From Russula earlei (lineage: Eukaryota > Basidiomycota > Agaricomycetes > Russulales > Russulaceae): DNA of 64,000 nt. The notes beneath the pieces were generated by a model. That model was not told where the DNA came from and searched no databases. It was given only the letters and a program-made list of their open reading frames with translations. Below, one piece after another: positions 48,911 to 60,134 of the stretch. Position numbers and translations under genes: made by a program. The stretch is from contig JAGFNK010000073.1 of assembly GCA_025769875.1 (NCBI GenBank), forward strand, positions 1 to 64,000, written 5' to 3'. Numbering within the stretch: the first letter of the stretch is position 1; every line of letters starts with the position of its first letter.

Positions 48911-50604
48911 TTATGACTTGAATATGCGGAGGAGGCGTGCCTCGGTAACGATGCGGGTGCGGCAAAGGGGACATTCTCGGGATGTGGACATGATGAGATC
49001 TGAGCAGTTGCGACACATCGCCAAGTGACTATGAGAAATGCGCTCGTTGAGTGGGCAGAAGTGCTGCGGGGAAATGAACACGTACCCGCAGTCAACAATG
49101 GCGATGTTGGCTTCTTCATCTTGACAGACGACACAAAGACCGTTTCTTTCAAGGTCCACAGACGTTGTTGTTGGAGGTGGTGATACTCTGGACTGCCCAT
49201 CGTCTCCAGAAGCAAGCTCGCCACTATCTATGTGTACCTGTTCCCTGTCTTGACGAGCTTGTTCCTCCCGAAGGTGTTGTTCTTCCATCATCGCGTGCTG
49301 TCGGGCGATAATCTCTTCGTCCTCACGTGCGTGTATGGCGGCCTCTCGTGCACGTTCCTGACGTTCATCCCCGAGAAGTGCATGTACTCGTGCGACAAGA
49401 TCGCTCTTTTCGAGTAGCAGACGAGCATTCACATGGTTCTGGAACAGCACCGTCTTCAGTGCACTTATTGACATGTGAGATATTTCATCATCTGTCATTG
49501 CGAGCAATTGATCCAGAGAAGGTATCTGTGGCGGTGGCGGAGCGGCTGATGGTGAGTGGGTTGTGGAATTAGTCGAGTTTCCATTAACGGGCGTCGTGCC
49601 CCGACCAGGGTTATGAGTCGTGTTAGGGCGAGGTTGAGGGGGGTGTCCGTCGCTCGAATGATTGGGTCGAGGGGGGGTCATCGGAGGCTGAGTTGGACGT
49701 GGAGAAGGATATGGCTGCGTGCGAGAGGATGGCTGCGACGGTGGCGGAGTCTGAGGCGTCGTTCTTCGTGGTCCTGGAGAGGATCTCTGCTGTCGAGATG
49801 GATCGAGATCTGGACGGGGGAAAATGGAAGAAGTACTGTTGGGAGGTTGTCTCGGAGGAGTGGGCTGTACAGGTACAGGATGTGTCTCCTCACGCCTTGA
49901 GAACAGCCCTCGAGGTCTACCGGTTCGACCGTTGGGGACTGAGTGCTTCCTGTAGAAACTCTACAAGCCGATATGAGCAGACACGATGTAGTAACTGTAG
50001 AAGAACCGATACATTACCTCATTTGCGTACGGTAGACATCCATTTTCCTATGCACGAAGTTTGCAAAGATAGAGGTATTGTGGGATAGAACTCACCCTGA
50101 CGGAGATGATCTTGGCTATCAGGTCATCCTTCTCAAGAACACCATCCGGGCTGATATTGTATGCGTCGACATACTTCTTAAGCCTAGCCAACGAAAGCGT
50201 CCTCAAATAACCACGACCACCAGCAGTGACTAATAACATCTCCCGATAAAAAACACAACAAGTCAGGAAACAAGAAAAATACGCACTGGTTAAGTTCTCT
50301 ATACAGAATGCACAAACAGGAACTGGGTCAAAACCAGCGCTGGGACCTTCCCTCGGCATGAGGGCTTGATAATCCGAACACGACGAACAATAGGAATAGC
50401 CTACGGGAGACAGGCATCACGGCGATGAAACGTGAATATCCAGATACCGGACGCACCGCAATGATTACACCTGCGCGCGCGAGTAAAGACGATATTAAAT
50501 TCCTTGTTGCACTTGCGGCAACTGATGTCCGCACGCGAGGAAACGTAGGGAGGAGGAGCGGGCCCGCTGAGGAGGGGCATTCCGGTTGTGCTGCGATCGG
50601 TCAT
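48911..50604 (-). CDS. FYVE-RING E3 ubiquitin ligase, rififylin/CARP-like
   Basis: Probable endosome- or vacuole-membrane ubiquitin ligase. Exons on the minus strand: 50457-50604, 50287-50400, 50096-50229, 49086-49960 and 48911-49028, all in phase, give 462 aa. Domains: FYVE-type zinc finger at about residues 29-85 (CRKCNKEFN, RCNHCGYSYCSSC, VCAFC); a SAP-like helix pair (TLSLARLKKYVDAYNI..., KDDLIAKII) at about 95-130; a long Pro/Arg/Ser linker; a second SAP-like pair (ISALKTVLFQNHVNARL...) near 270; a charged coiled-coil (REAAIHAREDEEIIARQHAM); and a C-terminal C3HC4 RING (CVVCQDEE, DCGHLAMCRNC, CPLCRTRI). The canonical FYVE motif WxxD and R(R/K)HHCR are only partly matched (RARRCNHCG). The order equals that of animal rififylin/RNF34 and resembles yeast Pib1. 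Confidence 0.85.
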
Positions 50605-50667
50605 GAAAGGTAGAAGAAAGTAGTCAAAGTAGTCAAGCGTTGGGGAAGAATGGCTTGGTCAGCTCTT

Positions 50668-52231
50668 TTATAACGTGACCGACGTCTCACTCCGCTTGAT
50701 AAGCCTTCTACACAATTCCACCCAGTCCTCCAACCCGTTCACGCCCACATCCTTTAACCATTCCTCCGCCTTTCCACTCTCTTCGATTTCTTGCCACTCT
50801 CTCCGCAGAACGATCTTGTGCTTCCAAAGTTCGATTTCCCAGTCCGGAGCTCTCCAATCCTTCCCTAAAAAGGCTTTGAGTTGTGCTCGATATTCGAATG
50901 GTTCCAGAAGCGCAAAACGAAACCAGGCATTGGCAATATGCAATGGGTCATCCCTCCCTTCTCTATGCACGAGTGCTTGCACGCGCCTCACAATATCCTC
51001 AGCACATGCTCGAGTATCGAGAGACTCGGGGTCCTGCAATACCCGTACGATAACACGTGCTTGGTCTTCGAAGAGCGGAAAGGGCGCCGCGCGCGAAGGT
51101 AGCCCCGGAAACGCAATAGAAGTTGTCGGGAAATTTCCTCCTAGAGGAAAAATGTGGAGTGCGAGCGGAAAGACATGGTACGTCGAGTTGTAGAGCTTGC
51201 TTGGCAGCGGCGGCGGCAGGGAAGGAACCTCCGACGCGATCTGTGAAAGGAACGGAAAGGACATCTCGTAGCCCGTCGCCAGGATTACCAAGTCGATATT
51301 GGACTCGATGGAACCGTCTTGCAATAAAACCGTCCCACCATCCTGGTATTCTGCAACTCGTCCCACCTTTCTGTATCGGTCTGTGTCATCAGGATATGTG
51401 GGACCGGCCTCGGAAGCTGGTCCGGGTGTTGAATGTAGAAGAAGTGGTGTGACCCCCGTCAAATGCGCGCAAATATCCACTGCGCTTGGCCCCCCGCCAA
51501 CTACCATGACTTTTTTATGATGAGCAAACGCAGTGGAGTGTCGATACCATGCAGAATGGATCGCGCGTCCCGAGCCAAGCCAATCATGCAATCCAGCCGC
51601 GACCGGATATCGAGGCTTACGGTAATGCCCGTTGGCCACAATGACAAAGTCAAACTGATGTTCCTCGCCCGTAGACAAGGTGACATGCCATTCCTTAGAG
51701 TCCATATCCCAAAAGGTTTGCTCCACCCGTGTACCAAGTCGCACATAACGGAGCAAATCGAAGTGCATCGCGTAGTCTTCAATATATTTCAGTATGGCGT
51801 CCGCACTCGGGAATGGAGCGGTCTCTGGTGGGAATGAGAAACTCGGGTACGCCATCACAGGAATCGGGAGATTCGTGGAAAGCGAGTCATATAGCGGTGT
51901 CAAGGGTGGGTTTCCAGAGGGAGGGGCGGGATACCTAGCTCAAGGCGTGAGAAGCGGGAGGACATGGTGGTGTGATGGACGATACCACACTCCCCCGACT
52001 CTGTTCCTTTCCTCGAAGGCGACCAACGTCCATTGACCCGATTGTACCTGGTCTGTCTCTGTGAGTATCTTCAGCGTCGCGAGCCCGTTGGCACCTGCTC
52101 CGATGATGCACACGCGCTTGGGTACTCCCTTGGGTCCAAAAGGCTCTAGTGAACCCCCACACCCCAGACTCAATAAGCAAATTTGCCCAGTATGCTCTTA
52201 GAATGCACATACCAGACACATTCTCTGCCAT
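50668..52231 (-). CDS. Flavin-containing monooxygenase-like protein
   Basis: FAD/NADPH-dependent monooxygenase or related oxidoreductase. Exons on the minus strand: 52213-52231, 51986-52145 and 50668-51934 give 481 aa in phase. The start MAENVSEPFGPKG was chosen because the exon-intron phases fit and the FAD site follows at once: VCIIGAGANGLATLKIL (GxGxxG, about residues 17-30). ERNRVGGVW ends the second exon. In the large exon are the FMO-like G-x3-H-x3-Y motif (GRAIHSAWY), the NADPH-binding MVVGGGPSAVDICA, and the ATG motif DLVILATGYEMSFPF. The substrate cannot be told. The C-terminus ends about 150 aa beyond the ATG motif, as usual. Its 3' end lies 64 bp from the upstream end of the FYVE-RING gene, same strand. 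Confidence 0.88.
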
Positions 52232-52539
52232 GTCCTTTTCCGATGAGAAAGAATGGGCCCACGTCACCGCACCAGTATTGCCCTCTGTCCACGCAGAAAG
52301 GAATGGTGGTTTGTCAAAAGAGGCATGATAACAGCTTGAGAGGGTGATAAATGCACCGGTCCGGTATCGCCCATCGCAAAAATTTCGTTTCAGTTTCACA
52401 GGAATAAATCTTAATATGGGAGATTCAAGAGGGAAAGTAAAATCAAAGCAACATTGCTTGGCTTTTCTAGCATACTTCCGACATTAGTGAATGAACGTAT
52501 GAAAGACACTTCTGGGGAGCAAGTCACGCAAGCCAAGGA

Positions 52540-52900
52540 TCATAATGCGCTCGCAGGTCCCCCGACCCCGACGGGGCTCGTACTGAGCCCACCCAAGGGG
52601 CACCCAGCCCCCAAACCCTGCTCTTTCTCTGGGTGAGTAGTACCCAGCTCGTGCAGCTCCCCGATGATCCTTAAGCGCTCCCGGTGCTCGACCTCGTTTT
52701 CCTGGTGTAGCGGCTTGTCGTGTTTGAGGTGGAGCTTATCCGAGATCTCTACCGCGGGTAGGGGCGCGCTACAGGGACACATACCGAATCACACTCCCGA
52801 CTTTCCTGATGATACCGTCGCTGTGATGTGCGTGAGACTCGTCGGCCGTAGATACGGTTGATGACGACGCGGGTATCGTATCAGTGTTGTTGGCAGCCAT
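52540..52900 (-). CDS. Small hydrophilic protein, about 110 aa
   Basis: ATG at 52898-52900 opens MAANNTDTIPASSSTVSTAD, then HAHHSDGIIRKVGSVIR. A second frame, stop at 52540, encodes ISDKLHLKHDKPLHQENEVE, LRIIGELHELGTTHPEKEQG and GAGCPLGG. An intron of about 35-50 bp near 52755-52795 must join them, but several donor/acceptor pairs fit and I could not decide. Composition is charged with no membrane segment. Its general style resembles the tandem pair at 59.4-60.7 kb, but I see no clear alignment. Confidence 0.5.
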
Positions 52901-53315
52901 ATGCGCTCGTGAGTGATGCTTCCTAGGGAAGCAAAGTGTGTACCTTTTATATCGCAAGTCGACGGATTACAGCTGACCCGGGACAGGTGCGATCGCCCCG
53001 CAGTGACTCGGAGACTCGGAGGAGAGAACATGAAAGCGATTTGATCTCGGCTGTGGGTTCATCTTACGCAGAACAGTGGTGTGAGTGAGGGATCGGCGAT
53101 TCTCAGCATGCCATGGCACCCAATCTAATGTTGATGCTATGGATGGGTGGGCGGGCACTCAAGAGGATAGGTGAGACCACGTGATTGTGCCGTTCCAGTC
53201 GATGAGGCCCACAACATCGTTAAGCACACGCGATAAGCTTAGCGCATTTCGAGACAGCAAATAATACCCCTCCACCACATAGTGCCAGTGACTACGCACG
53301 TCATTGTCCGCTGCC

Positions 53316-54431
53316 ATGTCGGTTGATCCGTACCACCAAGTCCAGTCTGAGATGCAGAGCTCGCTACAGGCCGCAGAGCAACTCCTTGTTTCATTTACGC
53401 GTATCGGAAGCACCGCGCGAGAAGGAAACGAGGAACTTGAATTGGCGCGGAATGAGGTTCGTGTAGAGGGTGATGTGTTAAGACCATGCTCACCGTTCGC
53501 TCCCCTCTCCCCATTAGCTCAAGGAAACGCTCTTTACGCTGGAGGCTGACTTGAGAGACTTGGAAGAAAGCGTCAAGTATGTGACCTGCTCTTTGTCTGC
53601 TGGGGCCCGACTAGGAATGACCACTCCGTCCCAGGATTGTCGAGACAACTGGCGCACGTATGTTCGGTTTGGATGATAGAGAGGTTATACAACGGCGACG
53701 ATACGTGGGTCATGTACGCAGCGAAATCGAGGTGCGTGGTGCGTAGGTCCCTCTCAAAGGTTCCGGGTTGGGGACCCATGTTCACCGCGACAGAAAATGC
53801 GTGCTGAGATTGAAGGACGTCCTAGAAGCGACAGTGTGCGCTACATTATTTTCTTTTTCCTACAACGGAATGACCACGACCACAAAAGGCTGGCCCGTCA
53901 ACACCCCACCGATCGAACACACATTCCCCTTTCTCTGGGTCGGCCCATGAGCCAACAGGTGAAGACCACCAGAACCAGTGGGCACGGCAAGAGCAGCAGG
54001 TCAGCCCCATGCCCGGAAATCCCCACGACGTGATGGTGACATTTGCGTGTGGCAGGTGATGATTCAGCAGCAGGATCAGGCAATCAACTCAATCGCAGGT
54101 ACACTGAGTACGATTGCCCAACAAGCCGGTCTGATGGGATCAGAGATCAGCGAACACAATGAGTGCGCAGAGTCCCCTTTCGTCTGACGCGTCGGCTCAT
54201 TCGTCGCAGGATGCTGGATGACCTCGACCATGGCGTGGATCGGACGGAAAGCAAACTCACAGATGCGATGCGCAGGATGCGCAAGCTTGTTCGTGAGACT
54301 GAGGGTCAGTTTCGCCATCCTCAGTCAAGCGTCCGGATACTAAACATTAGGCAGAAAGGAGATCGGGATGGTGTATCGCTATCCTTATTGCGATCTTACT
54401 CATCCTACTTGTCGCAGTCATCTTGGTGTGA
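53316..54431 (+). CDS. Qc-type t-SNARE, Tlg1/syntaxin-6-like
   Basis: Membrane fusion protein of the trans-Golgi/endosome route. Exons 53316-53456, 53518-53576, 53635-53731, 53794-53835, 53889-53999, 54056-54162, 54210-54304 and 54355-54431 give 242 aa, every junction in phase. The N-terminal helical domain (DPYHQVQSEMQSSLQAAEQL, LKETLFTLEADLRDLEESVK, VQSRR-like RRRYVGHVRSEIE) matches the syntaxin-6 type. A Ser/Pro linker follows, then the SNARE helix (QQDQAINSIAGTLSTIAQQA, MLDDLDHGVDRTESKLTDAM) and a C-terminal tail anchor (GWCIAILIAILLILLVAVIL). By alignment to syntaxin 6 the central ionic-layer Gln falls on His in ISEHNEML. The last exon's acceptor (GCAG) was chosen because it alone opens the membrane anchor. 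Confidence 0.88.
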
Positions 54432-54717
54432 CCGTTGGGCTGGTTGCGACGTGGTCTGATGTTCGGTATGATTTCCTCACCGTGCTTGTTTTTCGATATG
54501 ATATGGGATAGCAAGGCTACGAAGGGCTGTAATGACCTACACTTGTCACTTGGGTTGTAGTTTCCAGATGGCTGGCTCCACAAGTAATTTTTCTCTCCCT
54601 AGTACAAGACAAGCGTGCTCTCAGAAGGCGGTGATGTTGCCTGAGGCAGTGGCACAACTTTTTTTCACCAATTTTTTTTTTCGTGCTTCAGAGGACAGCT
54701 CTCACAGCTTCCTCATT

Positions 54718-54852
54718 ACTATCCCTTACTAGGAACCGGGCAGTCCTACCATCTCGGCGGTCACAAAATATGATGACATTGAGGGAAGTTCGAACAGATA
54801 AAATGAAAGTGCCGAGATGGTAGGGACTGCCGAGGTCCCGATAAGGGATAGT
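54718..54852. repeat. Short inverted-repeat element (MITE-like)
   Basis: The left arm 54718-54758 (ACTATCCCTTACTAGG...CCATCTCGGC) and right arm 54811-54852 (GCCGAGATGG...AAGGGATAGT) are imperfect reverse complements, about 34 of 41 positions matching, around a 52-bp loop. No open frame and no evident target duplication. The rest of 54440-55470 holds no gene I can recognise. Confidence 0.6.
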
Positions 54853-55478
54853 GTTCGATGCACCACAATCATGTGTTGCTCATTCCTCTTGTCCCTTGCC
54901 TGCAACGGATCGGACAGTGAAGGCGCAGTAGTGCCAGCGTGGTCAGACCTTACCAGTCAGAATTTGGCTATTTGTCATTTTGGTGCGGGCTGTGAATGTG
55001 GCATCAAAGGCGCATTATAACCGGCCCGGTCGGCTTTTTGTCTGGGGAGTGGACTCAGGACTCACTGCATGTCTGCTAGTTCAGCAGTTTTGGAAAGCAG
55101 TAGCTCATGGCACAGCTGTCTGTCGCATCTCGTTCGGAACGTTCCTGTAGTACCAAAGGTTGAGCGGTCAAGTCGGTCGTCCATTCGACACGCGGTCATT
55201 CCGGTGGCCTTTGACCGGCGCCGTGAAATAGAAATTTGCGAGACTGTCAGAATTGACGTGCGCCTCATTGCAGCTCTGCCCTGCTTTGCGTTGCGCCAAC
55301 CCTTATAAAGCTTACCGTGGCGTGCCCTATAAGATAACTCCCTCACGGTGAGAAGGGAGCCCTCTGGTCGTTCCTCGGGCGCACTGTACGTATGCGAGTC
55401 CAACGTTCTTCCCTCTAAATTGAATTAGATCCACATCACAACAGAAGATACCCCCCTCTCTAACGCCTTCAACTACAG

Positions 55479-58400
55479 ATGTACGCTTCTCATTTCTCCG
55501 CTTCCTCTAACATCTGATCTCGCCACCAGGCCTAACTCGATTGGCCAAGCAACTACCGCCTCGACCAGGACATTCGTTGAAGCTTTGGTGTTGAACGCTA
55601 TTATCGCCGCAGCTGCGATCGTTGTATTTACCCTGGTGCGGCGGTATTTTCCCCTCATATATGAACCCAGGAGTTTGTCCGCCTTTGGAGCGTGCGCACG
55701 TCTTCTCGTCTTTCCGTGTCCCGTGCTTATTTCGGTGTAGGAAACGACAGCAGCCCTTATCTCCCCGCCTCTTGGGATGGATCATTTCTATCATCAATGC
55801 AGATTATCAAGAGATCAAGGATATCAATGGACTGGACTGCTACTTTTTCATCCGTTTCCTGCGCATGATGGTCCGCATCACTCTGCCAATTTCGCTCCTA
55901 TCTTGGGCTGTTCTTCTCCCACTCACGTCGGTCGAAACGAACGTAGCTGGCCACACAGGTCTCGACAAATTCATTTTCGGCAACATCGCAGACACCCAGC
56001 AGTCGCGTTATGCTGGACATGTGGCACTCACCTGGATATTCACAAGTGAGACTTCTGGCTGACCCTTCCACGATGATTCCTTATGGTATCCCCCCCCATC
56101 GTAGTATGGACGTGGTGGAACATCAGACACGAGATGAAGCATTATGTTCACGTACGCCAGGAATTCCTTGTCAGTCATGCTCACTCCTCCACCGCACAAG
56201 CTTGCACTGTCCTTGTCACCGGCATTCCGCCCGAATATCTCTCGGAATCGGCTCTTACCCGCCTGTTCAGTAATCTGCCGGGTGGTGTCCGTAAAGTGTG
56301 GATCAACCGTGATCTTAAAGATATCCCCGACCTTTATGATCGTCGACTGAAGGCATGCAATACACTGGAATCCGCGGGGACGTCCCTTCTCAGTATGGCA
56401 GTCAAATGCAACAACAAGAAGCGGAAGAAAGCCGCAAAGGCGGGTAGCAAAGACAACGGTGCCGAAGGCGACCCGGAAGCTGCTCGCAAGGCTCCCATCA
56501 AGGAGTTGGTACCGAAGCAAGATTGGCCATCACATCGGCTACCCCCCTTCTCTTGGCTTCCTTTTTCCATCCCTTTCATTGGAAAGAAGGTTGACACGAT
56601 CGAGTGGGCGCGCGAACAAGTTCACGAGTTGAATACGGAGCTGAAACAGAGGCATGAAATTCTCGCACGTGACATTGCCAAGACCACTGCTTCCGGTGCA
56701 GAAACAACCGTTCGAACGCACCACATAACCGCGGGCAAGCTAAGCATTGATCTACCTGCCGTCCCTGTTACAATCCCCCTTGTCGGTTCCCTCCCCGCCG
56801 TCAGCTTCTCAGACCAGACTTATCCACCCGCAAATGGAGCGTTTATACAGTTCAACAAGCAGATCGCGGCACACATGGCGGCACAGACCATCACTCATCA
56901 CGCTCCATATCGCATGTCAGAGTCACTGAAATACATCGAAGTTGCACCCGGGGACGTAATCTGGGAAAATTTGGTCATGAACCCCTACGAGCGCCGCGTG
57001 CGGTTGGCACTTTCTTGGGCTGCGACAATCGCCATAATTATTCTTTTCGCGATTCCTGGTGAGTTACATCTGACTCGATAGTGGCAGGGGGTCTAACATG
57101 TTGCCCAAGTTGCGTTTGTTGGGTTTCTTTCGAACATCCGCTCCTTGTGTTCAACTTATCACTGGCTTGCATGGGTTTGCAAAGCCCCACCTGTGATAGT
57201 CAACGTAGTCCAGGGTTTCGCATCCACCCTATTTCTTGCGTTACTCTTCATGTTGGTGCCGATAATACTGCGGATTTTCGCACGTTTCGAGGGCATTCCG
57301 CTAAAGAAGGATGTAGAGCTCAGTTTGATGAATCGGTTTTTCCTATTCCAAGTTTTCGTACGTCCTTCTTGTGCTGTCTTTGATGCATTTGCTTACAAAG
57401 TCCGTCAGAATGGTTTTTTGATCGTCTCGTTTTCTTCCGGTATCGTTGCGTCTTTGCCCTCCCTAGTGAACCGGAAGACAGGAGTCGGCTCGATCGTGAA
57501 CAACCCGACTGGAATTCCGACACTTCTGGCTCAGAACCTTCCAAAATCTTCGACGTTCTTCCTGACGTACGTGTTTGCTGATGGCTTGTCCTCACCATCG
57601 TCTTATTTCAGCCCGCAGCTTTGTAATCCTTCAAGGTCTCGCCGGAACTGCTGTCGGCTTCCTTCAGATTGTGCCTTTGGTGTTGTATTATGTCAAAATA
57701 ACCCTCCTTGCTTCGACCCCGCGTTCTGTGCAAGATATCAAGTACTCTCCACGCACGTCGGAATGGGGCACTCTCTTCCCCACGATGACTCAACTGGCTG
57801 TCATTACTTTTGGTTATTCCATCATATCCCCTATTATCAATGGCCTCGCTTTTGGAGCCTTCCTTCTTTTCTACCTCTTATACAAGTACCTCTTCACATG
57901 GGTCAATAATCAACCTGCCTCCGGCGACACCGGTGGCCTCTTCTTCCCCAAGGCAATCCAGCATATATTTGTTGGGCTTTATGTCCAACAGCTCTGTTTG
58001 TGCGCTTTGTTCTTCATAGCGCAGAACGACCGCCACACGCCCAGCGCGATTCCCGAGGGTGCGCTCGTGGTCGTTCTGATCATTTTCACAGTAAGCGTCA
58101 GTCTCTAACTATGAAACCATTCTCATGCACGCGCCAGGCGTTCTTTCACGATACCATCCTCAACTCCTACGGCCCTCTCATTAAAGCCCTACCTCTTACC
58201 CTCGCGGATAGTGCTTACGATGCCGTCGAGACGAAAGCTGATGCGACGACCGACGCGCCAAACCCTATCCCCTCGATCTCTGAGAACATCAAGGCCATAG
58301 ATTACGCCGACGCATCGGCTTCTAAGCCATTCAGCGAGGGGAGATCTACACTTCCTGATAGCGCGGACGACAACCCGCTGAAGCCCCTACCTGACAAACC

Positions 58401-58707
58401 GTCCACATCATCCCGATTACTGCCAATGCAACTAACGAACGACAATAGCCCCACCGAGTTCAGGCACCCTGCTACCATGGGACAACAAGTTATATGGCTG
58501 CCCAAGGATAAGCTCGGTTTGGTGCATGAAATCGAGCGGGACCTAGACTCACTCGACATTCTACATACTACTGAGGGTGCCGAGATGGACGACAACGGCC
58601 ACGTCGACTTGGTGATACCTGAGGTCGATCAGTATACCCCGACGCCAGACACACACAGAGATGACCCAAACACCGCGGAGAAGGGCTACGATGGTAGTAA
58701 AGCGTGA
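55479..58707 (+). CDS. CSC1/RSN1-like (OSCA/TMEM63, DUF221) channel, paralogue B
   Basis: Exons 55479-55480, 55530-55691, 55741-56045, 56105-57058, 57110-57357, 57409-57566, 57619-58090 and 58138-58707 give 956 aa. Exon count, phases and the AT|G-split start codon are identical to paralogue A. Shared landmarks are INGLDCYFFIRFLRMM, TVLVTGIPPEYLSESALTRL, KVDTIEWAREQVHELN, WENLVMNPYERRVRLALSWA, GTLFPTMTQLAVITFGYSII and FTWVNNQPASGDTGGLFFP. The last intron is a normal GT-AG here. There is a 10-codon insertion (RKTGVGSIVN) after SLPSLVN relative to A, flanked by a repeated GTGAAC. The C-terminal cytosolic tail is diverged and shorter, but both keep QVIWLP.D.LGLVHEIE.DLDS. It is intact and presumably active; the copies are about 11 kb apart in the same orientation. 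Confidence 0.9.
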
Positions 58708-59386
58708 TGCGTCCGTAGATGAACGGTTATCTATATCTGGGATTTTATTTTAGCTTTTCTGTTTTGGGATACGGCTTTACCTCGAAACCTATGTATCAAT
58801 CATGGATGTTACGACGAGTCATGGACAAGGAATGTCGGCGGTGTATGTTCGTAAACAATCGCGCAGCTGGATAGACAGATCAACGTAACTGAACCCGTCA
58901 CGTATGGAGACTGGTTTGTCTTCCTATTCACCCAGGTCCTGATGTTTGTTCGCTCCGAGGTAACTTTCTAGCCAAAATATTCAAATGAAGGAGGAAAGGT
59001 CCAGTCCGTATTGCTGCCAGTCTCGAGGCCTCAACGGTATAGATCTTGTCTTGACACTGAAACAGAGACGCATGGCACTGAAAGTTCATTAGCCAAAGTA
59101 CTCTCACAGTGCTCCACACGTAGCACGGGGGTCAACCCCTCGAAGTTTTTGACCGTAGTCAATTGGTCGAGTGCATCGAATGAAGTCTTCGGCCTCGCCG
59201 CACGCTTTATTGTTGTCGTTATTCCCAACCATGGACCTCGTAGCGGTCCAGCCAGGCATCTCGGTCATGTGGCTATGATGAATGACGTCGGAACCCAGCC
59301 AAACTCCGGTACTCTCTAAATTCAAGGCCCCACACTGCCTCCGTCAGCTCGGCCCTATTCCCTCTTCCTGACCACCGCCACGATAA
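58708..59386. other. Intergenic
   Basis: No recognisable gene. Short frames on both strands near 59011-59319 have no family resemblance. Confidence 0.3.
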
Positions 59387-59792
59387 ATGTCATCAAATAG
59401 CGAACAGAACGACTCTACGAAGGCTTACACGGTACACACAGAGGCAGCAGTCCAAGACGACCCCAGCGTCGGGGCGAAAGTCGGGCAGGGTATCACGTAC
59501 GTCGGCGTTTCGTTTTCCCTACTCTTTTTCGCTCACCCGATAAGTTTAGCGGTGCGCTGAAACTAGTTCACGGTACGATCCCGCCTGCGATCGGCGTGAG
59601 ACGTTTTCTGCTGACGGTCGAGTCTGCGTGCTCGTCTTTCTACTTTGTCCACTAGGGATCGGAGAGTCCATCCGAGGCCTCGCCATTGACATCGCCGACT
59701 TGGGCAAGGGATCCGGGAAGACGATCATGGCGGATGGCAAAGCAGAGACTAAGGAGGGGATAAAGCAGATGGGAAACAGCGTCCATCGGTGA
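59387..59792 (+). CDS. Small paralogue pair member 1, 89 aa
   Basis: Exons 59387-59496, 59550-59572 (23 nt) and 59656-59792 join in phase. The protein starts MSSNSEQNDSTKAYTVHTEA. Its C-terminal half is GALKLVHGIGESIRGLAIDI, then DLGKGSGKTIMADG and KEGIKQMGNSVHR. The conserved part GA-x2-x-HG-x-GE-x-IRG-x-AAD/IAD is shared with the next gene, as are all three exon boundaries, so the two arose by tandem duplication. The amphipathic helix with Gly-rich turns suggests a soluble or peripheral helical protein. Function unknown; no named domain recognised. Confidence 0.65.
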
Positions 59793-60134
59793 TGACATGA
59801 TGCGGTTGTCATCGACTTGGTCGGGCCGTGTCGCGTCCGCATCGTTTCGTTTTCTTCTGCGTAATCTACTCGTTGATTCGGATCGTTTTTAATTCATGAT
59901 GCTGGAGAGAATACCTCTTGGTTTGCGAGGCAGCCGAACGCGGCGACATTACTCTAAGCGGTCCGTAGTCGCCCAACCCCAAATGGGCGAGAGCCATGGA
60001 GTGTGGAGATGTGCATCATGTCTCCATGCACTGACATCGTCTGCTCCCTCGAGCTTTTGCAAGGTATAAGAGCTTGAATCAATGTTCCACGGATACCCGT
60101 CCATCACTCCTTCAACTCCTTTACTCACTACGAC

